A stretch of DNA of 64,000 nucleotides, from positions 16,173,883 to 16,237,882 of the forward strand of contig NC_092808.1 of NCBI RefSeq assembly GCF_040954645.1. The letters are read 5' to 3'. This document shows, piece after piece, positions 32,521 through 43,290 of this stretch (position 1 is the stretch's first letter; each line of letters opens with the position of its first letter). The notes beneath the pieces are model-generated. The model searched no databases and had not been told where the DNA came from. It saw only the letters and a list, made by a program, of their open reading frames with translations. The position numbers were made by a program, and so were the translations under genes. Source of the stretch: Diabrotica undecimpunctata (lineage: Eukaryota > Arthropoda > Insecta > Coleoptera > Chrysomelidae).

Positions 32521-32665
32521 GAAACAATAGAATAGAATAGAAGTTTAATACATATTACCTACTCCTTTTCAGCTTTACATGAACTATCCAACTATTATAA
32601 AGATTTAATAATAATATTAGATTTAAGAGTAACGGTGGCATTTATGACATCTAATTTTTGAATTG
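32521..32665 (-). mobile_element. Solo LINE 3' tail with (TTCTA)n
   Basis: Read on the minus strand, about 120 bases of non-coding sequence end in CTTCTATTCTATTCTATTG. This is the same tail type as at 22,415-22,435, so it is probably the 3' end of a relative of that CR1/L2-like LINE. Confidence 0.4.
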
Positions 32666-32674
32666 CATTTCTTC

Positions 32675-33430
32675 TTGTGTCATTTTGTCTTTGCTATGAT
32701 GACTAGATCATCTGTATATGCTATTTCTTGAAGTTGATCTGTAATAATGTTTTTGTTTACCAAATTTGTTCTCCTTATTATTGCTTCTAATATCAGGTTG
32801 AACAGTGTCGGGGAGGTAAAGTCACCTTGTTTCACGCCTTTTTTTAATTTGATCTCCTTAGAAGTTGGTCCGTTGAAAGTTATCTTTGCTGTGGTGTTCT
32901 TTAGGCTCACTGTAAGCATATGTCTCAATTTTTCTGGAATTCCAGATGCTCTAGCTCTTCCATCACTTTCGCCCGATTAATTGTGTCAAAAGCGTTCTTA
33001 AGATCCATGAATATTACGTGCATTTCTCTGTTGAATTCTCTTGATTTTTGAATTATTGGCTCCACTGTATGTATGGAATTAATTGTCGATCTCCCCGGTC
33101 TAAACTCATTCTGATATTATCCTAATATTCATTCAGCGCAAAATTTAAGTCAAATATTTGCTAGAATTTTATATGTCGTATTTAATAAGTTTATTGTTCT
33201 GTAATTCTCGCACTCCTCTCGATCTTCTTTTTTATAGATAGGCAATATAACACCTCTGTTCCAATTATCTGGTAGTGTGTTTTGTGTCCATATTTGTTGT
33301 ATTAGTTTGTTTATTTCGTTAGGTAATTCTCTTCCCCCCTATTTTCATTTCGTCGTAATCTTGTACTATTGGTCTTACTTCTTTATTGCAGTTTGTTTCC
33401 TTCATAGTAAATAGCATTTTTTTGTGATAT
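32675..33430 (-). mobile_element. RTE-like LINE fragment, third subfamily
   Basis: Minus-strand reading gives LPDNWNRGVILPIYKKEDRE, CENYRTINLLNTTYKILA, QNEFRPGRSTINSIHTVEP, HVIFMDLKNAFDTINRAKV and KGVKQGDFTSPTLFNLILE. It ends at EIAYTDDLVIIAKTK. YTDD replaces the common YADD. Frames shift at least four times. Both ends are truncated; the C-terminal domain is absent. Confidence 0.65.
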
Positions 33431-35090
33431 TCTACCTATATTCTGCTGGCATGTTTATCGTCAAATCTGATACATTAAATTAGAATAAATAATCAACATA
33501 GACAGTCGTCCTTTAAAAACCCTTAACATCTTATTTATTTTCTGTATGCAGACGTGCATTTTTGTTTTCTGTATCTGGTAGATAGCAAAACGTCATCTAA
33601 TTCCATCTCTTATTTTAGCACAAAATTCAACACTATCAAAGGATTGTGCGGAAATAGAAACTGCATGCGGTTTGACCAATGTACCATATGGTAGACTGAT
33701 TTTAATACGTAAATACTGTTCACGACGTGGGCTGACGTATCCTGGATATCTGGATCGCGTAATAAACCGCTCATCTCCGCCGCTGTCCCAGCGTCTTTTG
33801 ACGTCACAGACCGGCGCTTGCCTGATCACCGTGGGCCAACATCGATTTTTACCACTGTGTGTATGACTTACGTCAACCATGCAGTCGGATCGTTCCAAAT
33901 ATTTCGTCTATTTATGTAAAGTGTTGCTCTCGTAGTAATTATTTGTTGAAAGGGGACCGACTGCGACCTGAAACGTCGATCTCGAAATAAAAATTTGTTT
34001 ATTTCCATTCAACGCTTCGCGCATATTGCGGGAAAAAGTACTTTTCGGATCCTTTTTTTAACTATTTAATTAGTTATGGATGCTTTTCGGACGACAAGTA
34101 TTCACTTAGTAGAATGGGGTAGGTACCGGGATACCGTTTAAAGACTAGTTTTATTGTTTATATTTTTATGGTGCGCCAAGGAGATGGATGGATTTTGGAC
34201 TTTTCAAATATTGTGTTAAGTAAGTACCAACTGTATTAAATTTTATCTTAAATCAATTAATTATTGGGATTTTGATTTACTATATTCAAGATCTAATAAT
34301 AAAAAAAATATTAAAATACCGATTAATTTACAAAAATTATTAACAAATTTATTAAAAAGCTAAGAAAATATTTAAAACGTCCGAAAAAAGGATTTGGGAT
34401 AAAAATATTGTTATTAACCTTTTGCGGACAACCTGTTTGGGTGGATTTCAAAAGCTCTTTTTCAGTTAAAAGTTTCAGTTAAATTTAATAGAATTAACTC
34501 TTTTTTTTTTCTATCAGTTTTTTCTCCCTTTCAAGAGTCTATATACGCGATTCAATTTTCTACAGATTTCAGAGTATTCTATCTATTGCAACTTTTCTCA
34601 TATGCCGTTGTCCTTTGGTTTTCTTTTTTACCCATGTTAATTAGTATTTACAAGTTTTCTCTAGTCTTTCACTTTTTCTGTTCCTCGCCTTCTCCATTTT
34701 CACTATTGTTGTTGGTACCTTATCTAGATGTATTCTTATTACATAAAGTACCCCTTTAGAATATCTTTTAAAAATTTTTTAGTTTTACATGTTTTGATGG
34801 ATTTTAAAAGCAGCTATGACTCTCTGATAATTTCTTAGTAGTCTCAGGTAAATTTGATCAAATTATTACTATCTTTCTACACCAAATCCTGTCAATAATG
34901 GTCACTAAAAATGAAAGAACTATCAGCTGTTATATAAAGGTTGTCGCTATTGTCAGGTTTTGTAGTACATAAAAGTTATTTGGAAAGTTGTTTTATTAAT
35001 TAAAGCAAACATAATTCTACACAAAAACGAAAACTACTAAAACGACTTTAATATACTAATACAATCATTTGGTGCAGTAATAAATTGATT
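33431..35090. other. No gene seen; one GC-richer repeat-like patch
   Basis: 33,600-34,020 is less AT-rich than its surroundings. It ends in gacctgaaacgtcgatctcg followed by AATAAA, which looks like a retroelement tail, possibly Penelope-type. The rest (34,030-35,090) is AT-rich with no recognised coding sequence. Confidence 0.35.
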
Positions 35091-35683
35091 GGTCCAAGGT
35101 TAGTTTATCAAGGTTTGCCACAGGGATCTGTGCTTAGCCCTCTGTTGTTTAATTTATATACTATGGATCTAAATCTAATATTTTACAATACGCTTATGAT
35201 TTCTGTCTTTACACTTCTAAAAATTCTTATCAGTAATGTATTGATTCAATAAAACGGATTATGTACAGAACAAGAGAATACTTTCTTAACGAAGGGTTGG
35301 AACTTACTTCGAATAAATCCACCGTGGTGTTGTTTACTCGTCATCGCTTACCGAATATATCCAGTATTAAAATTTGTAACCTAAGTATACCTGTCCAAAA
35401 ACACTATACTTATCTCGGCGTCACACTTGATACTAAATTATCATGGGAAAAACATATTAATACCTGTTAATTATTAATTAAATGCGAAAAAAGCCTAAAT
35501 ATTTTAAAGGTACTTAACCGTCCCCAATGGGGCGCTGATCCTAAGGTTCATCTAATGTTTTATAGGGTATATACCAGGTCGATTCTTGAATATGGTTGCT
35601 TTTTGTATAAGTCTGCTACAAATACTAGACTTAAAAAATTAGACCGAATCCAGTACAAAGCTCTGCATTTAATAATAATAAGT
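35091..35683 (+). mobile_element. RNase H-bearing LINE (I/Jockey-like), first part
   Basis: It reads VYQGLPQGSVLSPLLFNLYT, then a decayed FADD region. The frame 35,261-35,470 follows (NEGLELTSNKSTVVLFTRHR and YTYLGVTLDTKLSWEKHI), then RPQWGADPKVHL-like sequence, and it breaks off at the RTE insertion. Continuations appear at 38,047-38,140 and 38,620-38,905, giving one LINE split by two insertions. Confidence 0.65.
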
Positions 35684-35696
35684 AATAACCAAACCT
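35684..35696. repeat. RTE target-site duplication, left (13 bp)
   Basis: AATAACCAAACCT, repeated at 38,034-38,046. Confidence 0.88.
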
Positions 35697-38033
35697 CATA
35701 AAAATATTCATAAAGGAACCTGGATGATACCTGGTACTAATAAATTTAATCAAATTGATCACATATTAATATCTAAGCGGTGGGCAACCTCCGTAACAGA
35801 TATTAGAACATATAGAGGCGCAAATTGCGATTCGGACCATTTCTTGGTTATATCGAAGATAAAACAAAGAATATCAATGGTAAGAAAAGAGAAAGGCGCC
35901 AAACAAAGAAAATGGAATACATATATGTTTAAAAATCCTAAAAAGAAGAATGAGTACCAGCAGAAAATAAAAGTAATATTAAATGAAAGAGGAGAACAAA
36001 ACAACATTGAAGAAGAATGGAATATCATCAAAACGACAATTACAAATATGGCAAAGGAAACATTAGGTGAAACCTCAAGCCAAAGAAACGAGGAATGGTT
36101 TGACCAAGATTGCCAACAAGTAATAAATAGCAAAAATATAGCTAGACAGAAATGTCTACAAAGGGATTCCCGATCGAATAGAAAGGCATATGAAGAACTC
36201 AGAAAAGATGCAAAGAAAATATGCAGAAGGAAAAAGAGAGAAATGTTGAATAGAAAAATACAACAAATTACAGATTATAATAACAGAAGAAAGGCTAGAA
36301 AATTTTACAAGGAAATCAAGCAATGCACCCAAGGATACATAACAAGATCAACAGTTTGCAAGGACAAAAATGGGGCAATTATCAGCGAGAAAGAGGAAAT
36401 AATGAAAAGGTGGAAGGAGCATTTTCAAGAGCTGTTAAACCCAGAAAAAGAACAAAACGAAGATGAAGACATAATTCACCACACAGCAGAACAACTAGTT
36501 GAGCAACCAACATTGGAAGAAACGATAAACGTCATAAAACATCTAAAAAATAACAAAGCACCTGGCACAGATGGAATAACTGCAGAACTGATAAAGAATG
36601 GTGGACATGCGCTATGGAGGCGTATCCATAAACTAATCGACCGCATATGGACACTAGAAGTCATCCCAGAAGATTGGAAAGTGGGAATCATACTTCCTAT
36701 GTACAAAGGGGGAGACAAACGACTCTGCAAAAATTATAGGGGCATAACAGTTTTAAATGTCATCTACAAGATATTATCAGGAATTATATATAGCCGCCTG
36801 GAATCGTTTTCGGAGGAGATTATTGGTGAATACCAATGTGGCTTCAGACCAAAGAGGTCAACTATAGACCAAATACATATGTTAAGAGGTATACATGAAA
36901 AATGTGTTGAATATAACATACCTATTTACAACTTGTATATCGATTTCAAACAGGCGTTTGATGGAGTAGATCGACAAAAGATGTTAAATCAACTATCTAT
37001 GTTAGGGATACCCAATAAGTTGGTTAAACTTATACGAATGACCCTGGAGGGTTCCAAAGCTATGGTGAGAATAGATGGAGATATGACGCAGGCCTTTGAT
37101 ATTGAAAATGGAGTTAGACAAGGGGATGCCTTATCAACAACACTTTTTAATCTAACTTTAGAAGCTGTTGTTAGAAAACTGGATGTAAACGGCTGTATTA
37201 ATACAAGATCTATGCAAATATGCGCATATGCGGATGATGTTGCCATAATAAGCCGCAACAAAAGGGTATTGAGCGAAAAAGTCATAGAACTGAAACGAGA
37301 AGCTGCTTCGTTTGGTCTATATATAAATGAAAGCAAAACAAAATATATGGAGTGCACAAAATCGAATGAACATGAGAATCTGAAGGTAGACAACCATACC
37401 TACAAATATGCCTCCACTTTTCCCTACCTAGGCTCAATAATAAATGACAACAACATCAGTCAAGAAATACAAGCACGGATTCTTAGCGGTAATAAGTGCT
37501 TTTATGCATACAAAGACTTAATGAAAAGTAAGTTACTGAATCGTGAGTCTAAGCTGAGAATCTACAAAACAGTAATTAGACCAGTGGTCACATATGGATG
37601 TGAAACGTGGACCCTCTCAACCACTGATGAAAATCAACTGAGAATATTTGAGCGCAAAATACTAAGGAAGATATTTGGACCAACCCAATGCAGCGATAGT
37701 TCGTGGAGAATTAAAATGAACCACGAGCTGGATGAACTAATGCAGAGCGCAGATATTGTCAGATTTGTAAAATCACAAAGACTAAACTGGCTTGGTCACC
37801 TAAAAAGAATGCCAGATAATCGAGCTGTAAAAGTAGTCCAGAGATGGAAGCCCCAAGGAAACAGAACAAGAGGAAGGCCCCGTAAAAGATGGATAGACGA
37901 CGTAGAGAGGGATCTTAAAACCATGAACATCAGGCAGTGGCGAAGGAAAGTATCCGACAGGGCAGAATGGAAGAACATTGTTAGGCAGGCCAAGACTCAC
38001 AAAGGGTTGTAGCGCCATTAGAAGAAGAAGAAG
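35697..38033 (+). mobile_element. RTE-like LINE, 5'-truncated, young copy
   Basis: 13-bp duplications flank it. It enters in the last part of the endonuclease domain and ends with TAG then (GAA)n. Its 762-codon frame is the longest in the window and has no breaks, so this insertion is among the youngest here. Confidence 0.88.
35724..38012 (+). CDS. Endonuclease end plus complete reverse transcriptase of an RTE-like LINE (762 codons)
   Basis: Residues 1-45 carry the endonuclease end (NQIDHILISKRW and CDSDHFLV, with the terminal Asp-His). A long charged linker (about 50-270) is followed by KNNKAPGTDGITAELIKNGG, NYRGITVLNVIYKILS, GEYQCGFRPKRSTIDQIH, LYIDFKQAFDGVDR with the first catalytic Asp, NGVRQGDALSTTLFNLTLE and CAYADDVAIISR with YADD. 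After the palm come TYGCETWTLSTTDENQL, KILRKIFGP, RLNWLGHLKRMPDNR and an arginine-rich end RGRPRKRWIDDVERDL. All catalytic residues are present. The frame is open to the truncation point at 35,697, so the listed ATG is internal. It differs in sequence from the 12-14 kb family and is closer to the tail at 972-1,240. Confidence 0.88.
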   Translation: MIPGTNKFNQIDHILISKRWATSVTDIRTYRGANCDSDHFLVISKIKQRISMVRKEKGAKQRKWNTYMFKNPKKKNEYQQKIKVILNERGEQNNIEEEWNIIKTTITNMAKETLGETSSQRNEEWFDQDCQQVINSKNIARQKCLQRDSRSNRKAYEELRKDAKKICRRKKREMLNRKIQQITDYNNRRKARKFYKEIKQCTQGYITRSTVCKDKNGAIISEKEEIMKRWKEHFQELLNPEKEQNEDEDIIHHTAEQLVEQPTLEETINVIKHLKNNKAPGTDGITAELIKNGGHALWRRIHKLIDRIWTLEVIPEDWKVGIILPMYKGGDKRLCKNYRGITVLNVIYKILSGIIYSRLESFSEEIIGEYQCGFRPKRSTIDQIHMLRGIHEKCVEYNIPIYNLYIDFKQAFDGVDRQKMLNQLSMLGIPNKLVKLIRMTLEGSKAMVRIDGDMTQAFDIENGVRQGDALSTTLFNLTLEAVVRKLDVNGCINTRSMQICAYADDVAIISRNKRVLSEKVIELKREAASFGLYINESKTKYMECTKSNEHENLKVDNHTYKYASTFPYLGSIINDNNISQEIQARILSGNKCFYAYKDLMKSKLLNRESKLRIYKTVIRPVVTYGCETWTLSTTDENQLRIFERKILRKIFGPTQCSDSSWRIKMNHELDELMQSADIVRFVKSQRLNWLGHLKRMPDNRAVKVVQRWKPQGNRTRGRPRKRWIDDVERDLKTMNIRQWRRKVSDRAEWKNIVRQAKTHKGL

Positions 38034-38046
38034 AATAACCAAACCT
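38034..38046. repeat. RTE target-site duplication, right (13 bp)
   Basis: Second copy of AATAACCAAACCT after the GAA tail. Confidence 0.88.
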
Positions 38047-38145
38047 AGCTATTGCAAATAATATCTTAGTTGACAAATGATGGCATAACAAAAATTCTCC
38101 AACTTTAGCTATACCATATCCTAATGTTCTTAAGCAACCGCCACC
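38047..38145 (+). mobile_element. RNase H-bearing LINE, second part
   Basis: It reads LAIANNILVDKWWHNKNSPT with one frame change. This is the segment between reverse transcriptase and RNase H of the LINE interrupted at 35,684, now followed by another RTE fragment. Confidence 0.5.
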
Positions 38146-38154
38146 TAAGCGTTA

Positions 38155-38615
38155 ACCTCCGATGGCGCGCCACGAAATGCTACGTACTCTCCACGCTACT
38201 TTACGGAGTTGAAGGGTGAACGTTAACAGCAGCAACTATAAAGAAGTTAGCGGCTCTAGAAATGTGGCTGTATCGATGCATACTGACAATACCTTGGACA
38301 GACAGAGTGACCAACACAGAGGTATTCAGACGAATGGGTAAAGAGGTGGAATTGTTGACAAGTGTTAAAAGGAGGAAAGCGTCATACCTGGGCCATGTGT
38401 TCCGTAATGATAAGTACAGTCTGCTACAGCTTATCGTGGAAGGCAAGATTGAAGGTAGAAGAGGTTTGGGCAGAAAGAAGAAATCCTGGCTGAGAAACTT
38501 GAGAGAATGGTTTCAAATACCAGAAGCTGCTAACATAATACATGCGGCACAAAACAGAGAAACCTATCGTTTGATGGTCGCCAACCTTCGGTAGAAGACG
38601 GCACATAAAGAAGTT
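38155..38615 (+). mobile_element. RTE-like LINE 3' fragment
   Basis: Coding from about 38,165: CYVLSTLLYGVEG, then a stop at the Trp position, TLTAATIKKLAALEMWLYRC, PWTDRVTNTEVFRRMGKEVE, SYLGHVFRNDKYSLLQLIVEGK and the KKSWLRNLREWFQ tail, stop at 38,594. The end AAAGAAG is a short version of the usual tail. It is inserted in the RNase H LINE; I could not resolve the duplication. Confidence 0.65.
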
Positions 38616-38619
38616 CCTA

Positions 38620-38905
38620 TTTAGAAATCCCAGCTAAAACTAATTTCTTTTAATCTAATTTCAATATTCTTTATTCCCAAACCAAAGTTTATTTCCCTGC
38701 TTTTGATGATAACAACGCCATTCAACTTCAAAAACAACTTGCCAAATTTGATAAGCCATATAGGATTTTCACAGATGGGTCAAAACAATCAAGAACACAT
38801 TATATTTAAATTAAACCAACAATGTTCCATTTATTCTGCAGAACTGTTTGTAATATATCAAGCTCTTGAATGGACTATTGAAAAAAAAAAGTTGTCAGAA
38901 TGGGC
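38620..38905 (+). mobile_element. RNase H-bearing LINE, third part (RNase H start)
   Basis: After non-conserved sequence it reads YRIFTDGSKQSRTHYI, the first RNase H Asp motif, and in another frame NQQCSIYSAELFVIYQALEW with the RNase H Glu. It is cut off at about 38,905, where a Tigger-like remnant on the other strand begins. Confidence 0.6.
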
Positions 38906-39745
38906 TTTTTTTAGTTCTTCAACAATGTCCGTAATCAGAGAAGGCGGCTTTAGAAAAACATTTCTTAACTGTAACAAGAGATACATTTTTCCAAGCAGCT
39001 GTAATCCAGATAAGTGCATTGGATAAATTTATGTCGTTATCGCAATTCTCGAAATCGCATCCACTGTCAATAAAGGCTAGAAGTCTTTTAATGAAAAAAT
39101 TTCGGTAAATCAATTTGAAATTTTGAATTATTCTTGATCTAAGGGCTGACAACGTTAAGTGGTGTAAAATGGCAGCAGGACTATTTTAAAATTTTCTAAC
39201 GGAACTTTACAATGCAACGTGGTAGTATCTAGGAAAAGAAGCACTTTTCTCTTTTGTTAGCTTTTTGTTAAAACCTATTCTAAGGGTAATTTTTTAATAT
39301 AACTACCCTTAAAACGGCAAATATTTTTACTTTTTCCAATTACTAATGGATCTTATTTCGAACCTTCCATACTTCCACATAGCGAAATAGTCAAACGTTG
39401 GTTTGCTGTCTTCTTCCGTGTACATTTTTCATTTTTTATTTGCTAATGTCTTATTAGGCATGGTGTGGTAATAAAGCCCTTTTTCGTCAGAATTGTACAC
39501 ATCTCTTGGAGAATAATTCCTTAATTTCAATTTTAACTTGGTTTTTCAGTTCTCTATGTCGTCCAAATTAACCTCTGTAGACTCATCACAAATTGATTAA
39601 ACGTTATATTATGACGCTTGCAGAAACTTTCTAACCATCCATTTGATGCTGCAAAATTGTTCATCTTCAAACTGTTTCCTGCCTCGAGTCTTTTTCTTTA
39701 AGTAGCGGCCTAGATTTTGGAATGAATTGCAAAACTAATTATTAT
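38906..39745 (-). pseudogene. Tigger/pogo-like transposase, decayed
   Basis: Minus-strand reading in shifting frames gives IPKSRPLLKEK, RKQFEDEQFC, YNITFNQFV, TKKGFITTPCL, NEKCTRKKTANQRLTISLCG, DPLVIGKSKNICRFKG, KRKVLLFLDTTTLHCK with the second Asp region, RCQPLDQ, IQNFKLIYRNFFIKRLLAFI, and ALIWITAAWKNVSLVTVKKC ending FSKAAFSDYGH. The order matches the DDE_1 domain of Tigger-type transposases. Stops are frequent, the DNA-binding N-terminus is missing and no terminal repeats were found. Confidence 0.7.
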
Positions 39746-39969
39746 TTATATTATTATTAGGAATTTTCCCCCCTTATGAGTAAGGCTTTTAGCCCCAGTT
39801 TTAGGTAAAAGTGGCAACCTTTTTGCATATTATTTGGGATCCCAAAATTTACAGTCTCTACAAAATTGAGGTTGTTCGTATGATTTTTAGAGGATCAGTT
39901 TTATTTTTATCTCTGAAGAGTAGAGTACTGCAGAAGAATGAATTCGAAATGAAACTAACGCTTTGATTC
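39746..39969. other. No gene seen
   Basis: Short AT-rich interval between the transposase remnant and an RTE tail fragment. Confidence 0.35.
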
Positions 39970-40215
39970 GAAACATTAAAGGAAGGAATTGGAAAAGTTT
40001 CTCTAAACAAATGTAATACGAATTTTATGGAACCCATAAAGTAAAATAGAGAAAGACGGAGGAAGGTGTGTGGAAAGAAGATGAATCTTGGCTAAGCGAT
40101 CTAAGAATAGTTTATGTTTGCTTCTTCAAATCAACTCTTTAGAACAGCTGCTTCAAAAGCTACATTGGCCACGATTATTGACGATCTCCAAAACAAAGAT
40201 GGTACTTAAAAAATA
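39970..40215 (+). mobile_element. 3' end of an RTE-like LINE, decayed
   Basis: Across two frames it reads EDESWLSDLR and FRTAASKATLATIIDDLQNK ending DGT-stop. This matches the C-terminus ISWLRNLRE...FRAAAS...IANLRRGDGT of the 12-14 kb family. About 60 codons survive. Confidence 0.5.
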
Positions 40216-40475
40216 AGATTAATATTTTTAAACGAAGAAGGAATGATTTAGCAGGTATTCAACTAGGGTGGAGATGTTCTATCTATTTAATCAGCAAAGA
40301 AAATCCATCCAACACAAAAGATAAGTTTTTTCGGATTGAAAGAAATCGCGAAGACCTCTGACAAGCGTCACGAATAAATTTTAATAAACTCTCTCAGTAA
40401 AAAATGTCTACTCATAAATCAAAAGATTGTTATTCCAAGTGTATACAAGGATATTTATCTGACAAATATTATAGA
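40216..40475. other. No gene seen
   Basis: AT-rich interval between the RTE tail and the target site of the next LINE. Confidence 0.35.
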
Positions 40476-40490
40476 AAATAGGTAAACTTT
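40476..40490. repeat. LINE target-site duplication, left (15 bp)
   Basis: AAATAGGTAAACTTT, repeated at 42,190-42,204; the left copy runs into the T-run of the element's poly(A) end. Confidence 0.85.
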
Positions 40491-42189
40491 TTTTTTTTAC
40501 CGCATCAACCCCTAGGGTTATTAGCGGGTGGTATATCTTTATTTTAGAAAAGTTACATTTAGTATATTATTAAAATTTACATAACAGTTTTGGAAAATAC
40601 AAACATTTTATGGTATGTTACAGTTTGTTATACAGTTTACAATTTTTGATAAAATTTATTGTATTGCTGATGTTTTCTTTAAGAGTTTCTTTCAAATTGT
40701 GTTTTAGTTTTGCCGTCAATCTTGCTGTTGAGTACACTGGACAGTCTATCATTATATGTTGCACTGAAAATGGTGTTTGACAGATGTGGCAAATCGGCTG
40801 AGGGTCCTTGGAGATGATGTATCAATGTGTAAATTTTGTATGACCTAGCCGCAGTCTGTTAATAACTACTTGGTCATGTCTTTTAGCTGGGAGCGGTAGT
40901 AAAGCAGAAGTAACATCTGGTTTGATACTTTTTAATTTTGCTTCTGTTTGGTTCCATTTTACTTGCCAGGTTTTGTTCATGTAAGTTTTTATTAATGTTT
41001 TTTGGTCTGAAATTGGTATGTTTTGCATAATAGGAATTGTCATGTTATTGATAGTTTCTGTTGCTGCTTTATCAGCTGCTTCATTACCCTTTATCCCAAC
41101 ATGGGATGGTACCCATAAAAATGTTATGTTTTTACCACATGTTTGGGCATTGTATAGCGTGTCTTTTATTAATGCTAAATTGGCATGAGTAGGATACATC
41201 TGCTTGACACCATTTAAGGCACTTAGAGAATCTGATATAATAAGAAAGTTTGTATCAATGCTGGTACATTGGTTCAGTGCGTTGAAGATTGCTTGCAGTT
41301 CTCCAGTATATATGCTACATTCTTTGGCTAGACGGGTAACAGAGGTGTTGTCTTCAAAAATAGCTGCAGCAGCTACACCATTACTGCTTTTAGAGGCATC
41401 AGTAAAAATTAGTTTGAAATCAGGGTATCTGGAGATGGTAGACTGGAATTGTTGTTGTATTTCAGAAGGATTGTGTGAATGTTTGGGATAGTTAAGTAAG
41501 GTAAAATCTACTTTTGGTATTTGAACTTTCCAGGGAGGAGACTGGCATCTGTTTGTAGAAGTGTCTCTCAATTGATGTATATCGAATTCAAATCGATTTA
41601 TTCGTTCTTTGAAAGGTAAGTTTCTAGGGCAATAATTTGAGTACAAATTTGGAGGGTTGCTCCTTATTAGGCTTGTTATAAACGGGTTTTCCTTTGCACT
41701 ATTTGCAAATTATTTAGTAGAGATATTTAGTAGCACAACACATTGAAAAATATTGTCTTCTGAGAGTTAATGGCGGTTCTCCTGCTAGGACTTGAAGGCT
41801 GCTAATTGGCGTGGTTCTGAAAGCTCCGAAAACTATGCGTAATGCTGTGGATTGGATAATGTCCAGTTTGTTCATTTGACTTTTAGTAGCAGTTTCGTAG
41901 CATATACATCCATAATCTAGTTTGCTTCTAATTAGAGCTTGATATAATCGCAGAAGAATAGTTGTGTCTGCGCCCCATTTGTGATTGGAAAGAACTTTTA
42001 GAAGATTAATTCTCTGTTGGCATGATTTAATTAGTTCATTTATGTGCGATGTCCATTTTAGTTGAGAGTCGAATGTCATTCCCAAAAATTTGATTTCGTT
42101 GATTGTTATAAGAGTATTTCCGTTAAGTTTTAAATTTAAGTGGTGTTGTGTTTTCCCTTTGTCAAATATTATTACTTTTTTTTCGGTTG
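40491..42189 (-). mobile_element. RNase H-bearing LINE (I/Jockey-like), 5'-truncated
   Basis: A minus-strand copy with poly(A) at its low-coordinate end and 15-bp duplications. It begins in the reverse-transcriptase thumb region (KKKVIIFDKGKTQHHLNL) and continues through RNase H to the 3' UTR. It is related to the split copy at 35,091-38,905. Confidence 0.85.
40640..42140 (-). pseudogene. Thumb, RNase H and zinc-knuckle region of LINE ORF2
   Basis: From 42,140: LKLNGNTLITINEIKFLGMT, TSHINELIKSCQQRINLLKV, then RLYQALIRSKLDYGCICYET up to 41,714. After a frameshift near 41,690, the frame 41,646-40,822 encodes RNase H: LIFTDASKSSNG (first Asp), YTGELQAIFNAL (Glu), LIISDSLSALNG (Asp) and LWVPSHVGIKGNEAADKAA (His and last Asp). 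All four RNase H catalytic residues are present. A TGA at 40,822 interrupts the frame. Beyond it the same frame continues ISKDPQPICHICQTPFSVQH and IMIDCP, the C-terminal zinc knuckle. RNase H would remove template RNA in the LINE cycle. Confidence 0.82.
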
Positions 42190-42204
42190 AAATAGGTAAA
42201 CTTT
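42190..42204. repeat. LINE target-site duplication, right (15 bp)
   Basis: Second copy of AAATAGGTAAACTTT. Confidence 0.85.
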
Positions 42205-42289
42205 ATTAGCACCTACCACAGGTTGTTTTTTATAAACTCCTCGTTCAGAATAAACTGAATAACTTGGTGAATTTGGACATGGAGGTGGA

Positions 42290-43290
42290 ATAAAACCTCA
42301 CATTCTTTAAAAAAAACACAATTAATTCTATTCAGAAACACCAAATGTTCGCGCCCAGTAATAGAACAGGAAAACCACATACTGCTCAACGGAGAAAGGC
42401 TAGATTTTAGACCGTCAATTTTTCGTCAAATTTTTAAAGACACTCAATAGGAACGCTGACCTACGAAATACCCCAGACAGGGTAAGAAACAAACTCCTAA
42501 CAGCACTAAGCGGCAAATTTGGGAACAGCACTCATGTTACTCTTCTGCATACATATAAAATATTTATAAGACCAATTATCGAATACAGAGCCAAAACCTA
42601 CACTCCGCTAAATAAAAGACAACTTAATCTAGCCATGGCCACCAAAAGAAAAATCACGAGGAGAATCATGGGTAAAAACTCTGACTATCCATCAGCGTTA
42701 ATCCATCAACTAGCAAACATAGACTCTATCCATGATAGGATACTCAGCCTAAGCAAGAAATACGTTCTCTCCACCATAATGCCACATGCCACCGTCGAGG
42801 ACAAGTACTCCCCAGACTTCCAAAAACTAAAGTTCCATTCTCGCCGCTAAGCTTCTAAACACAGCGGGCAACGAAATTCCTGATGACTACTGGAATATCT
42901 TAGAAACAATCCCACTAAAATACCGTAGGCAATAACCTGCACTTGCCAAAAACGATAATCTAAGAAAAGTTTTTAATAATCCCGTGAACTGTATAAACAG
43001 TAACTGCTTGGAATAGACTGTAAATGGTAAATAGTAACTCAACCTTTAATAATACCTATACAAAACTCAACCTTCAATAATACCTATTAAAAACTAAACA
43101 AATCTAACTTAACAGAAAATCACCCAATTGTGCATGTACTGCGAGTAAACACATACCCAAAAACTTAACTTCTAACACATTTTCCATCCCAAAACGACGA
43201 TACTTTTAATCCCCCTACTCAGACCCCCTTAAACAAAAAAAGCTTATATCGAGGTGGTCGTAACGTTTGTCATTCTTAACCCAATAAAAA
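42290..43290 (+). mobile_element. Jockey/L2-like LINE C-terminal fragment
   Basis: In shifting frames: KTQLILFRNTKCSRPVIEQE, NGERLDFRPS, LLTALSGKFGNSTHVTLLHT, IIEYRAKTYTPLNKRQLNLA, ATKRKITRRIMGKNSDYPSA and YVLSTIMPHAT. This is the thumb and C-terminal region. It ends in a 3' UTR with AATAAAA near 43,283 and an A-rich stretch near 43,310. Heavily frameshifted. Confidence 0.6.

Noticed and set aside
36989..37393. 134-codon minus-strand open frame
   Set aside because: Shadow of the intact RTE-like reverse transcriptase on the + strand.
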